Assembly (NCBI RefSeq): GCF_002879855.1
Contig: NZ_PNYB01000004.1
Span: forward strand, 248,001 to 312,000
DNA from: Trinickia soli
Lineage (GTDB): Bacteria; Pseudomonadota; Gammaproteobacteria; Burkholderiales; Burkholderiaceae
Direction: 5' to 3'
Length of the DNA: 64,000 nucleotides
Positions 56,980-64,000 of this stretch are shown piece after piece. Below the pieces are notes generated by a model. That model ran no database searches. It was not told where the DNA came from and worked only from the letters and a program-made list of their open reading frames with translations. Numbering within the stretch: the first letter of the stretch is position 1; every line of letters begins with the position of its first letter. The position numbers and the translations under genes are program-made.

Positions 56980-57782
56980 ACACGCTATCCACCACCGCCG
57001 CGACGACGGACGTCGCAGGCGCGGGCGAGCCGCGCCGTGCGGCAAGCTCGCTCGTCGTACGTAATCTTAAGAAGCGCTACGGCACGCGCACGGTCGTCAA
57101 GGACGTCTCGCTCGACGTAAAAAGCGGCGAAGTCGTCGGCCTGCTCGGCCCCAACGGCGCGGGCAAGACCACGTCGTTCTACATGATCGTCGGGCTCGTT
57201 CCGCTCGATGCCGGCGAAATCGTCCTCGACGGCAAATCGATCAGCCTGCTGCCGATCCACAAACGCGCGGCGCTCGGGTTGTCGTATCTGCCCCAGGAAG
57301 CCTCGGTATTTCGCAAGCTGACGGTCGAAGAGAACATCCGCGCGGTACTCGAGCTGCAACACGACGAAAACGGCAAGCGCCTCGCGAAAGCGGCGATCGA
57401 AGCGCGCACGGAAGCGCTGCTCGAAGAATTGCAGGTGTCGCACCTGAGGGAAAACCCGGCTCTTTCACTGTCGGGCGGCGAACGCCGTCGCGTCGAAATC
57501 GCACGCGCGCTCGCTACCAATCCGAGCTTCATTCTGCTCGACGAGCCGTTCGCCGGCGTCGATCCGATCGCGGTGCTCGAGATTCAAAAGATCGTCAAGT
57601 TCCTGAAACAGCGCAACATCGGCGTGTTGATCACCGATCACAACGTGCGTGAGACGCTCGGCATCTGCGATCACGCCTACATCATCAGCGACGGCTCGGT
57701 GCTCGCGGCCGGCGCACCGCACGAAATTATCGAAAACGAGAACGTTCGCCGCGTCTATCTCGGCGAGCACTTCCGGATGTAA
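56976..57782 (+). CDS. lptB: LPS export ABC transporter ATP-binding protein LptB
   Basis: 268 residues, GTG start overlapping the lptA stop (GTGA). After a ~25-residue extension, the ABC domain shows Walker [17 protein letters not shown] near 58, Q-loop [19 protein letters not shown], signature [16 protein letters not shown] near 165, Walker [16 protein letters not shown] and the H-loop [10 protein letters not shown]. It powers LPS extraction with LptF/G. rpoN starts 135 bases later on the same strand, the standard proteobacterial order. Confidence 0.97.
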   Translation: MNTLSTTAATTDVAGAGEPRRAASSLVVRNLKKRYGTRTVVKDVSLDVKSGEVVGLLGPNGAGKTTSFYMIVGLVPLDAGEIVLDGKSISLLPIHKRAALGLSYLPQEASVFRKLTVEENIRAVLELQHDENGKRLAKAAIEARTEALLEELQVSHLRENPALSLSGGERRRVEIARALATNPSFILLDEPFAGVDPIAVLEIQKIVKFLKQRNIGVLITDHNVRETLGICDHAYIISDGSVLAAGAPHEIIENENVRRVYLGEHFRM

Positions 57783-57917
57783 GGTCCGGATCACTCGAGC
57801 GCAATTCTTACTGACCGCGGGCGGCGTGCCCGCGGCGTGCCGCCCTGCGACGCGACGGAACGGCGCCGCGAGGTTCCCGGCGCGTGGCAAAGTCTCTACA
57901 ATGAAAGACACATTGCC

Positions 57918-59429
57918 ATGAAAGCCAGCCTCCAACTCCGCCTATCGCAGCATCTTGCGCTGACCCCACAACTGCAACAGTCCATCCGGCTGCTGCAGCT
58001 GTCCACGCTCGAATTGCAGCAGGAGGTCGCGATGGCCGTCGCGCAAAATCCGCTGCTCGAATCCGAAGACGAATGGATTGCCAGCCCGCTGCGCGTCGCC
58101 TCCGACGGCTCTGTCATCGCGCAAGCGCCGACTTCTTCGGCGCCCGAACCGATGAGCGGCGCCAGCCCGTCCGAATCGGCCGAGCGCGCGGATGGCAACG
58201 ACGGGGCGAACGCCGGCTCGGACGACTACGGTTCACTCGGCTCGAGCGACGGCGGCGATTCGTCGCAGTGGAACCTCGACGATTACGGTCGCTCGTCGGG
58301 CGCCTCCGACGACGACGATCTGCCACCGCTGCAGATCCACGAATCGACAATCACGTTGCGCGACCATCTCACGGCGCAGCTGCGCGTCACGCAGGCAGGC
58401 CCGCGCGACCGCGCGCTCGTCCTGTTCCTGATCGAATCGCTCGACGACGACGGCTATCTGACATCGTCGCTCGAAGAAGTGCTGGCCGATTTGCCCGAAG
58501 AACTCGAGGTCGACCTGGACGAACTCGGCGCGGCGCTGGCGCTGCTGCAAAGCTTCGATCCCGCCGGCGCGGGGGCGCGCTCGGCGTCGGAATGCCTGAG
58601 GCTGCAGTTGCTGCGGCTGCCCGATTCGCCCACGCGCAAGCTCGCACTCGAGATCACCGCCAATCATCTCGAATTGCTGGCGGCGCGTGATTTCACGCGC
58701 TTGCGCAAGCAGTTGAAGGCAACCGACGACGAGTTGCGCGAGGCGCATGCCCTGATCCGCTCGCTGGAGCCGTTCCCGGGCGCCGCGTACGGGAAGGCCG
58801 AGGCCGATTACGTCGTGCCCGACATCATGGTCAGGAAAACCTCGAACGGCTGGCAGGCCGAACTGAACCCCGAGGTGGTGCCGCGCTTGCGCATCAACCA
58901 TCTCTACGCGAACATCTTGCGCAACAACCGGGGCGATCCGGGCAGCGGCTCGTTGCGCCAGCAACTGCAGGAAGCCCGCTGGCTCATCAAAAATATCCAG
59001 CAGCGGTTCGAGACGATCCTGCGCGTGGCGCAGGCGATCGTCGAGCGCCAGAAGAATTTTTTCGCGCACGGCGAAATCGCGATGCGCCCCTTGGTTTTGC
59101 GAGAAATTGCTGATACGCTGGGCCTACACGAATCGACGGTATCGCGTGTGACAACCGGGAAGTACATGCTCACCCCATTTGGGACGCTGGAGTTCAAGTA
59201 CTTCTTTGGTTCGCACGTATCAACCGACACGGGGGGCGCGGCCTCTTCAACGGCCATTCGCGCACTCATCAAGCAACTGATAGGAGCCGAAGACTCAAAA
59301 ACTCCTCTTTCGGACAGCCGCATAGCCGAACTGCTGGCGGAGCAAGGATTCGTGGTCGCACGCCGGACGGTCGCCAAGTACCGCGAAGCACTTAAGATCC
59401 CCGCAGTCAATTTGCGCAAGTCTCTTTGA
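57918..59429 (+). CDS. rpoN: RNA polymerase sigma-54 factor
   Basis: 503 residues from [18 protein letters not shown]. Region I (Gln/Leu-rich activator-interaction domain) covers 1-50. Acidic region II (60-135) includes [14 protein letters not shown]. Core-binding region III spans about 140-330, the helix-turn-helix is at [16 protein letters not shown] near 400, and the RpoN box [10 protein letters not shown] is near 485. It directs transcription of nitrogen, motility and other -24/-12 promoters. hpf follows after a 169-base gap. Confidence 0.97.
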   Translation: MKASLQLRLSQHLALTPQLQQSIRLLQLSTLELQQEVAMAVAQNPLLESEDEWIASPLRVASDGSVIAQAPTSSAPEPMSGASPSESAERADGNDGANAGSDDYGSLGSSDGGDSSQWNLDDYGRSSGASDDDDLPPLQIHESTITLRDHLTAQLRVTQAGPRDRALVLFLIESLDDDGYLTSSLEEVLADLPEELEVDLDELGAALALLQSFDPAGAGARSASECLRLQLLRLPDSPTRKLALEITANHLELLAARDFTRLRKQLKATDDELREAHALIRSLEPFPGAAYGKAEADYVVPDIMVRKTSNGWQAELNPEVVPRLRINHLYANILRNNRGDPGSGSLRQQLQEARWLIKNIQQRFETILRVAQAIVERQKNFFAHGEIAMRPLVLREIADTLGLHESTVSRVTTGKYMLTPFGTLEFKYFFGSHVSTDTGGAASSTAIRALIKQLIGAEDSKTPLSDSRIAELLAEQGFVVARRTVAKYREALKIPAVNLRKSL

Positions 59430-59598
59430 GCTTTCTGCGTTTTGCGGAAGGCGTTTACCGGCCCTGACCATCAGCGGAATAGGCCGGCCGATACGACCCG
59501 CCGCTCGTCAGTCACGCGGGGTGATGACTCGAGCGGGCCGCTCCCGACCGGCGATGCCGCACCGATGGTGCCAGGCAGCCATTTGTTTGGAGAGCACT

Positions 59599-59958
59599 AT
59601 GAATCTGAAGATCAGTGGACACCATCTCGAAGTCACGCCGGCGTTGCGAGAATACGTGATCACCAAGCTCGACAAGGTGCTAAGACATTTCGATCAGGTG
59701 ATCGATGGCAATGTGGTCCTCTCGGTCGACAACCATAAGGAAAAGGATAAGCGGCAGAAGGTTGAAATCAGCCTTCACTTAAAGGGCAAGGATATCTTTA
59801 TCGAAAGCGCCAACGGCGATCTGTACGCGGCGATCGATCTCATGGTCGATCGGCTCGATAGGCAGGTCGTACGCCATAAAGGGCGCATTCAGGAACATCA
59901 GCACGACGCCATCAAACATCAAGACGTGCCCCTGGCAGGCGAGCAAGCCCAGCCTTAA
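59599..59958 (+). CDS. hpf: Ribosome hibernation promoting factor (short HPF / YhbH)
   Basis: 119 residues from [20 protein letters not shown], with GGAGAG about seven bases upstream. It is the short S30AE domain form: [37 protein letters not shown] and [20 protein letters not shown]. It binds the 30S A-site region and helps form 100S dimers in stationary phase. It sits between rpoN and ptsN as usual and is followed by a strong terminator. Confidence 0.95.
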   Translation: MNLKISGHHLEVTPALREYVITKLDKVLRHFDQVIDGNVVLSVDNHKEKDKRQKVEISLHLKGKDIFIESANGDLYAAIDLMVDRLDRQVVRHKGRIQEHQHDAIKHQDVPLAGEQAQP

Positions 59959-59996
59959 GACGGCGGTCGACGCCGAGACCGTCTCACCCCGCGCAG

Positions 59997-60022
59997 AAGC
60001 CGCCCGATCGGGCGGCTTTTTT
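59997..60022 (+). terminator. Rho-independent terminator after hpf
   Basis: AAGCCGCCCG (59997-60006) and CGGGCGGCTT (60009-60018) form a 10-bp stem with a two-base centre, followed by a run of T to 60022. It separates rpoN-hpf from ptsN-hprK-rapZ transcription. Confidence 0.9.
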
Positions 60023-60084
60023 CATGCCGTCGCGCGCGTGGGGGCTCGCGCCTGGCCGGCGCACCATCTGCTTCGGCCCTGTTC

Positions 60085-60090
60085 TATAAT
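60085..60090 (+). promoter_or_regulatory. Putative -10 box for ptsN
   Basis: A perfect TATAAT lies 135 bases before the ptsN ATG, downstream of the hpf terminator, so ptsN needs a promoter about here. No convincing -35 is found at 16-18 bases spacing. Confidence 0.45.
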
Positions 60091-60225
60091 GTGCCGGTTA
60101 TTGAGGGGCAGCCGGCCGCATCGCAGCCCGTCGGCGCCGGACCTGCGAGCCGGCGCGAACGGCCGAAAATCGACAATCAGCCAGTTGCCGCGAGGAGCGC
60201 CCAGGCGACGCGTTAGCCTGCCAAC

Positions 60226-60681
60226 ATGAATCGTTTAGCCAAATTTCTTCCGCTCGAAAACGTCGTTATCGGCCTTTCAGTCACCAGCAAGAAGCGTGTG
60301 TTCGAGCAAGCGGGTTTGATTTTCGAAAACCAGAACGGAATCGCCCGCAGCGCAGTCACCGACAATCTTTTCGCACGCGAACGGCTCGGCTCCACAGCGC
60401 TGGGCGAAGGCGTCGCGATCCCCCACGGGCGCATCAAGGGGCTCAAGCAGCCGCTCGCCGCGTTCGTGCGCCTCGATCAGCCGATCCCGTTCGAATCGCC
60501 CGACGGGCAGCCGGTCTCGCTTTTGATCTTCCTGCTCGTGCCCGAACAGGCCACGCAGCAGCATTTGGAAATCCTTTCGGAAATCGCGCAGCTGTTGTCC
60601 GACCGCGAAGCGCGCGAGCGCCTGCACACCGAGCAAAATCGCGAAGAGTTGCATCGCCTGCTGACCCAATGGCACCCTTGA
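60226..60681 (+). CDS. ptsN: PTS-Ntr IIA protein (EIIA-Ntr)
   Basis: 151 residues. The phosphorylated His is in [16 protein letters not shown] near residue 66. The N-terminus [22 protein letters not shown] and C-terminus [18 protein letters not shown] match PtsN. In its unphosphorylated form it modulates K+ transport, KdpD and nitrogen and stress responses. It precedes hprK as in other betaproteobacteria, with a 136-base gap. Confidence 0.96.
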   Translation: MNRLAKFLPLENVVIGLSVTSKKRVFEQAGLIFENQNGIARSAVTDNLFARERLGSTALGEGVAIPHGRIKGLKQPLAAFVRLDQPIPFESPDGQPVSLLIFLLVPEQATQQHLEILSEIAQLLSDREARERLHTEQNREELHRLLTQWHP

Positions 60682-60817
60682 GCTTGCCGTAACGCCGGAG
60701 CTCGCGCTCCGGTGCCCGGCACGGCGCCCGATCGGATCGGCGCCGCTCATCGGCCTTGGCGGGCAGGCAGACGCATTTCGTCGCCGCACGTCGCGGTCAA
60801 CCTGGAGCCACGGATTC

Positions 60818-61786
60818 ATGGATACGTCCAGCATCAACGCCCAAAGCATTTTCGACGACAACGCCGCCATGCTCAAATTGAGCTGGCTGACGGGGCACGA
60901 GGGCTGGGAGCGCGGCTTCTCGGCCGAAACGGTCGCCAATGCCACATCGAGCGCCGACCTGGTCGGCCACTTGAATCTGATCCACCCCAACCGGATCCAG
61001 GTGCTCGGCGAGGCCGAAGTCAACTACTACCAGCGGCAAACCGATGAGGACCGCTCGCGCCACATGGCCGAGTTGATCGCATTGGAACCGCCGTTTCTCG
61101 TGGTGGCCGGCGGCGTCGCGGCGCCGCCCGAACTCGTCCTGCGCTGCACGCGCTCGTCCACGCCGCTGTTCACGACGCCGATGTCGCCGGCGGCTGTCAT
61201 CGACAGTCTGCGCCTCTATATGTCGCGCATTCTCGCCCCGCGCGCGACGCTCCACGGCGTGTTTCTCGACATCCTCGGCATGGGGGTGTTGCTGACGGGC
61301 GATTCGGGCCTCGGCAAAAGCGAGCTCGGCCTCGAACTCATCAGCCGCGGGCACGGGCTCGTCGCCGACGATGCCGTCGATTTCGTCCGCCTCGGCCCCG
61401 ACTTCGTCGAGGGACGCTGCCCGCCGCTGCTGCAAAACCTGCTCGAAGTGCGCGGCCTCGGCCTGCTCGACATCAAGACGATCTTCGGTGAAACGGCCGT
61501 GCGCCGCAAAATGAAGCTCAAGCTGATCGTCCAGCTCGTACGCAGGCCCGACGGCGAATTCCAGCGGCTGCCGCTCGAAAGCCAGACTGTCGACGTGCTG
61601 GGGCTGCCGATCAGTAAAGTGACGATCCAGGTGGCGGCGGGCCGCAACCTGGCTGTGCTGGTCGAGGCGGCCGTGCGCAACACGATCCTGCAGTTGCGTG
61701 GCATCGACACTTTGCGCGATTTCATGGATCGGCAACGGATCGCGATGCAGGATCCCGATAGTCAACTTCCCGGCAAGCTCATGTAG
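60818..61786 (+). CDS. hprK: HPr kinase/phosphorylase
   Basis: 322 residues. The Walker A P-loop [21 protein letters not shown] is near residue 155. The HprK signature region [20 protein letters not shown] near 205 and the C-terminal [19 protein letters not shown] are present. It phosphorylates a regulatory Ser on HPr. In Burkholderiaceae with incomplete PTS it probably tunes the PTS-Ntr chain with PtsN. rapZ follows after 113 bases with a hairpin and an extended -10 between. Confidence 0.95.
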   Translation: MDTSSINAQSIFDDNAAMLKLSWLTGHEGWERGFSAETVANATSSADLVGHLNLIHPNRIQVLGEAEVNYYQRQTDEDRSRHMAELIALEPPFLVVAGGVAAPPELVLRCTRSSTPLFTTPMSPAAVIDSLRLYMSRILAPRATLHGVFLDILGMGVLLTGDSGLGKSELGLELISRGHGLVADDAVDFVRLGPDFVEGRCPPLLQNLLEVRGLGLLDIKTIFGETAVRRKMKLKLIVQLVRRPDGEFQRLPLESQTVDVLGLPISKVTIQVAAGRNLAVLVEAAVRNTILQLRGIDTLRDFMDRQRIAMQDPDSQLPGKLM

Positions 61787-61793
61787 CCCATGC

Positions 61794-61828
61794 GCGAGCC
61801 GGCGTCCACGTCTTTCCTTCCGGCTCGC
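61794..61828. repeat. 9-base inverted repeat between hprK and rapZ
   Basis: GCGAGCCGG (61794-61802) and CCGGCTCGC (61820-61828) form a perfect 9-bp stem with a 17-base loop. It is followed by A rather than T on the plus strand, so it is not a standard terminator; it could be an RNA stability or processing hairpin. Confidence 0.7.
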
Positions 61829-61869
61829 AAAAACCAGGTGCATGGGCATCGGTCGAGCCGGGATGCAAG

Positions 61870-61878
61870 TGCTATGAT
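61870..61878 (+). promoter_or_regulatory. Extended -10 promoter for rapZ
   Basis: TGC-TATGAT (61870-61878) is an extended -10 about 21 bases before the rapZ ATG, just after the hprK-rapZ hairpin. It may give rapZ its own expression. Confidence 0.4.
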
Positions 61879-61899
61879 GAAACGAACTGGTTCTTACCC

Positions 61900-62799
61900 A
61901 TGCGCATCGTTCTGATCACCGGCATTTCCGGCTCCGGCAAATCCGTCGCGTTGAACGCCCTCGCCGACGCGGGCTATTACTGCGTCGATAACCTGCCGCC
62001 GCGCTTTCTGCCCGCGCTCACGCAGTATCTCGCGAGCGAGGACGATCGCCATGAGCGGCTGGCCGTGGCGATCGACGCGCGCTCCAGCGCTTCGCTCGAC
62101 GAAATGCCTGGCATCATCCGCGACCTGGCCAGCGAGCACGACGTGCGCGTGCTGTTTCTCAACGCGAGCACACAATCGCTGATCCAGCGGTTTTCAGAAA
62201 CGCGCCGTCGGCACCCGCTCTCGGGCACGCCGGCGCACGACGCCGATGTCGGCTTGCTGGCGTCGCTGGAGGAGGCGATCGAGCGCGAGCGCGAACTCGT
62301 CGCGCCGCTCGCGGAGTTCGGCCATCAGATCGATACGAGCAATCTGCGCGCGAACGTGTTGCGCGCGTGGGTGACGCGCTTCATCGAGGAGCAGCGCGAA
62401 GGTCTGATGCTGATGTTCGAATCATTCGGGTTCAAGCGCGGCCTGCCGCTCGACGCCGATTTCGTTTTTGACGTGCGCGCCCTGCCGAACCCGTACTATG
62501 ATCATCGTCTGCGCCCGCTGACCGGGCGCGATCAGCCCGTCATCGATTACCTCGAGGCGTTGCCGATCGTGCAGGAAATGATCGACGACATCCACGCGTT
62601 CGTCATGAAATGGCTGCCGCGTTTTCGTGAGGACAACCGCAGCTATTTGACCGTCGCCATCGGTTGCACGGGCGGCCAGCACCGCTCCGTGTTCATCGCC
62701 GAGACACTCGCCGCGCGTCTTTCGCGCGAGGCGACCGTGATCGTCCGGCATCGCGATGCACCGGTCGCCGTCGACGAATCGTCGAGGTTAGTGGCATGA
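61900..62799 (+). CDS. rapZ: RNase adapter protein RapZ
   Basis: 299 residues. Walker [22 protein letters not shown] is near residue 8. The family motifs DNLPPRFLP near residue 27, [10 protein letters not shown], and the C-terminal RNA-binding [16 protein letters not shown] near 253 are intact. RapZ binds GlmZ sRNA and RNase E, controlling amino-sugar synthesis; here it may act on different RNAs. It ends the ptsN-hprK-rapZ group. The Lon-N gene follows after 53 bases on the same strand. Confidence 0.95.
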   Translation: MRIVLITGISGSGKSVALNALADAGYYCVDNLPPRFLPALTQYLASEDDRHERLAVAIDARSSASLDEMPGIIRDLASEHDVRVLFLNASTQSLIQRFSETRRRHPLSGTPAHDADVGLLASLEEAIERERELVAPLAEFGHQIDTSNLRANVLRAWVTRFIEEQREGLMLMFESFGFKRGLPLDADFVFDVRALPNPYYDHRLRPLTGRDQPVIDYLEALPIVQEMIDDIHAFVMKWLPRFREDNRSYLTVAIGCTGGQHRSVFIAETLAARLSREATVIVRHRDAPVAVDESSRLVA

Positions 62800-62852
62800 G
62801 CCGTTGACGGCCCAACCCGCCGCGACATACGCGGCCATTCGAAGCGTGCGCT

Positions 62853-63488
62853 ATGTCCCATACTCCTGCCGTCTACGCTGACCTCCCGCTCTTTCCACTG
62901 CACACCGTGCTGTTTCCGGATGGGCTGCTTCCGCTGAAGATCTTCGAAGCGCGCTACCTCGATATGGCGCGCGATTGTCTGCGCGAAGGCGCGCCGTTCG
63001 GCGTCTGCCTGCTCAAAAGCGGCGGCGAAGTCGCGCAGGAAAATGTCCCATGCGTGCCCGAAGCGATCGGGACGCTCGCATCCATCGAGCAATGCGATGT
63101 CGACGATTACGGCATGCTGCTCGTGCGCGCACGCGGGACCCAGCGCTTTCGTCTGCTATCGCACCGGAAAGAACCGAGCGGTTTGCTCGTCGGCATGGCC
63201 GAGCCGCTGCCTGCCGATGTCCCGCTCGAAGGCGGCGAGGCGCTGGCCAAATTCGGCGCCTGCGCCGAAGTGCTCGAACGTATCATCGATACGCTGCGCG
63301 AGCGCGATCCCGACGGCGTGCCGTTTGCGGAGCCTTATCGCTTCGACGATCCGAGCTGGGTCTCCAATCGCCTTTCCGAAATACTGCAGATTCCGCTGCG
63401 CGCCCGCCAAAAGCTGATGGAGTTGACGGACGCCAATACGCGCATCGACGCCGTCCATCACTACATGCAGCAGCATCAACTGCTGTAG
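62853..63488 (+). CDS. LON peptidase N-terminal (substrate-binding) domain protein
   Basis: 211 residues consisting of a Lon N-domain alone: DLPLFPLHTVLFPDGLLPL, then KIFEARYLDMARDCLREG and FGVCLLKSGGEVAQ. There is no AAA or Ser-Lys protease domain, so it is not a protease. Such proteins bind unfolded or specific substrates in many proteobacteria, with no proven role. The C-terminus ends in a helix TRIDAVHHYMQQHQLL. It is downstream of rapZ and faces mutY tail-to-tail. Confidence 0.9.
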   Translation: MSHTPAVYADLPLFPLHTVLFPDGLLPLKIFEARYLDMARDCLREGAPFGVCLLKSGGEVAQENVPCVPEAIGTLASIEQCDVDDYGMLLVRARGTQRFRLLSHRKEPSGLLVGMAEPLPADVPLEGGEALAKFGACAEVLERIIDTLRERDPDGVPFAEPYRFDDPSWVSNRLSEILQIPLRARQKLMELTDANTRIDAVHHYMQQHQLL

Positions 63489-63549
63489 GCGCGCGGGCGG
63501 CGCCGCCCGCCGCGCGTTGTGGGCCGCACCGGCCCTATGGTTGGTGAAG

Positions 63550-64000
63550 TCAGAGCAGCGAGCCCTTGAGCGCATCGAGCAATTTGCGCACAGGCGCCGG
63601 CACGCCGTAGTCATCGATCCGCGCGAGCGGCACCCAGGCGGTCTCGTCGTCCCGCGCCTCGAGCGTGCTCGCTTCGTCCCCCACGGCGAGGGCGGCGCAG
63701 CGCGGTTCGATGTCGAGCCTGAAATGCGTAAACGTGTGCGTAAGCGGCGCCAGGCGCTCGAAGCCCTGGGCAGCGCCGAAGGCTCGGGCCCGCTCGGCCA
63801 GGGACAATTCGTCAGCGGCTTCCGGCAAGCTCCATAGGCCGCCCCAGATACCGGACGGCGGCCGCTTCTCGAGCAGCACCGACGCGCCGTCACGCAACAC
63901 GAGCATCCACGTGCGGCGCGTCGGCACGGCCTTCTTCGGCCGTGCGGCCGGCAATTCGCGTTGACGGCCCGTGGCCTGGGCCACGCAGTCGACGGCAAAC
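63550..64000 (-). CDS. mutY: A/G-specific adenine glycosylase, C-terminal part
   Basis: C-terminal 149 residues; the catalytic N-terminal domain lies beyond the right edge. Visible are the end of the Fe-S region (FAVDCVAQATGRQRELPAAR with its last Cys), then the C-terminal Nudix-like domain with RRTWMLVLRDGASVLLEKRP, SGIWGGLWSLPEA and LTHTFTHFRLDIEP. It removes adenine mispaired with 8-oxoguanine, preventing G-to-T mutations. The tail-to-tail neighbour is the Lon-N gene. Confidence 0.93.
   Translation of the reverse strand, partial: FAVDCVAQATGRQRELPAARPKKAVPTRRTWMLVLRDGASVLLEKRPPSGIWGGLWSLPEAADELSLAERARAFGAAQGFERLAPLTHTFTHFRLDIEPRCAALAVGDEASTLEARDDETAWVPLARIDDYGVPAPVRKLLDALKGSLL

Noticed and set aside
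61794-61828. Terminator after hprK
   Set aside because: The stem is followed by A residues, not T, on the coding strand, so it is not a rho-independent terminator.
1-64000. tRNA genes, CRISPR arrays, insertion sequences or integrases
   Set aside because: None recognised; no repeated spacer pattern, transposase-like product or tRNA cloverleaf was seen.

Overview
The window is a contiguous piece of a high-GC betaproteobacterial chromosome. Gene content and order point to the family Burkholderiaceae, Burkholderia sensu lato (Paraburkholderia, Caballeronia or Trinickia type). The evidence is the block kdsD-kdsC-lptC-lptA-lptB-rpoN-hpf-ptsN-hprK-rapZ, the ubiE/Tim44/ubiJ/ubiB block, uvrA-MFS-ssb, and the large DUF3683 FAD/Fe-S oxidoreductase beside ilvA. 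No rRNA, tRNA, CRISPR array, insertion sequence or phage integrase was recognised. Genus-level assignment is inference.

Layout. 1-5664 (minus): a fatty-acid beta-oxidation operon read tetR > acyl-CoA dehydrogenase > FadB-type bifunctional enzyme > thiolase, the last cut by the window edge. 5815-10850 (minus): clsB, nudB, aspS, a DUF502 membrane protein and a zinc-ribbon protein. 11075-16979 (minus): a TPMT-like methyltransferase and the ubiquinone genes ubiB, ubiJ and ubiE, with a Tim44-domain protein, a DUF971 protein and a HIT protein. 17033-23992: a 1343-residue FAD/Fe-S oxidoreductase divergent from ilvA and queF. 24062-31110: a divergent D-amino-acid salvage pair (N-acyl-D-amino-acid deacylase and D-amino-acid deaminase), a MarR/MFS efflux pair, an EcsC protein and an HSL-type esterase. 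31211-33052 (minus): three small exported proteins (CHRD domain, surface-adhesin-E-like, lytic transglycosylase).

Accessory part 1, 33083-37383: a visibly AT-richer intergenic stretch with two hairpins, then a three-gene plus-strand operon. It encodes a TupA-like ATP-grasp protein, an uncharacterised protein with a Cys-Pro-Phe motif, and an acetylserotonin-type O-methyltransferase. It abuts a decapitated MFS transporter remnant. This looks like a small undescribed biosynthetic cassette and is the best candidate for a novel system here.

Core again, 37580-43655: ssb, an MFS transporter, uvrA and an AI-2E-family permease.

Accessory part 2, 43659-48731: a decayed type VI secretion (T6SS) island. 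It holds a vgrG fragment, what looks like the 3' end of a tle3 lipase-effector gene, an intact tla3-type (DUF2875) adaptor gene, an intact PAAR gene, and a full-length tssF with two frameshifts.

48841-64000: purU, a DUF4743 Nudix hydrolase, a LysE exporter, apt and a Kef-type antiporter (all minus). The plus-strand envelope/nitrogen-control block follows: Kdo synthesis (kdsD, kdsC), LPS transport (lptCAB), sigma-54 (rpoN), hibernation factor, PTS-Ntr IIA, HPr kinase and rapZ. A Lon-N-domain protein comes next, and the 3' part of mutY runs off the right edge on the minus strand.
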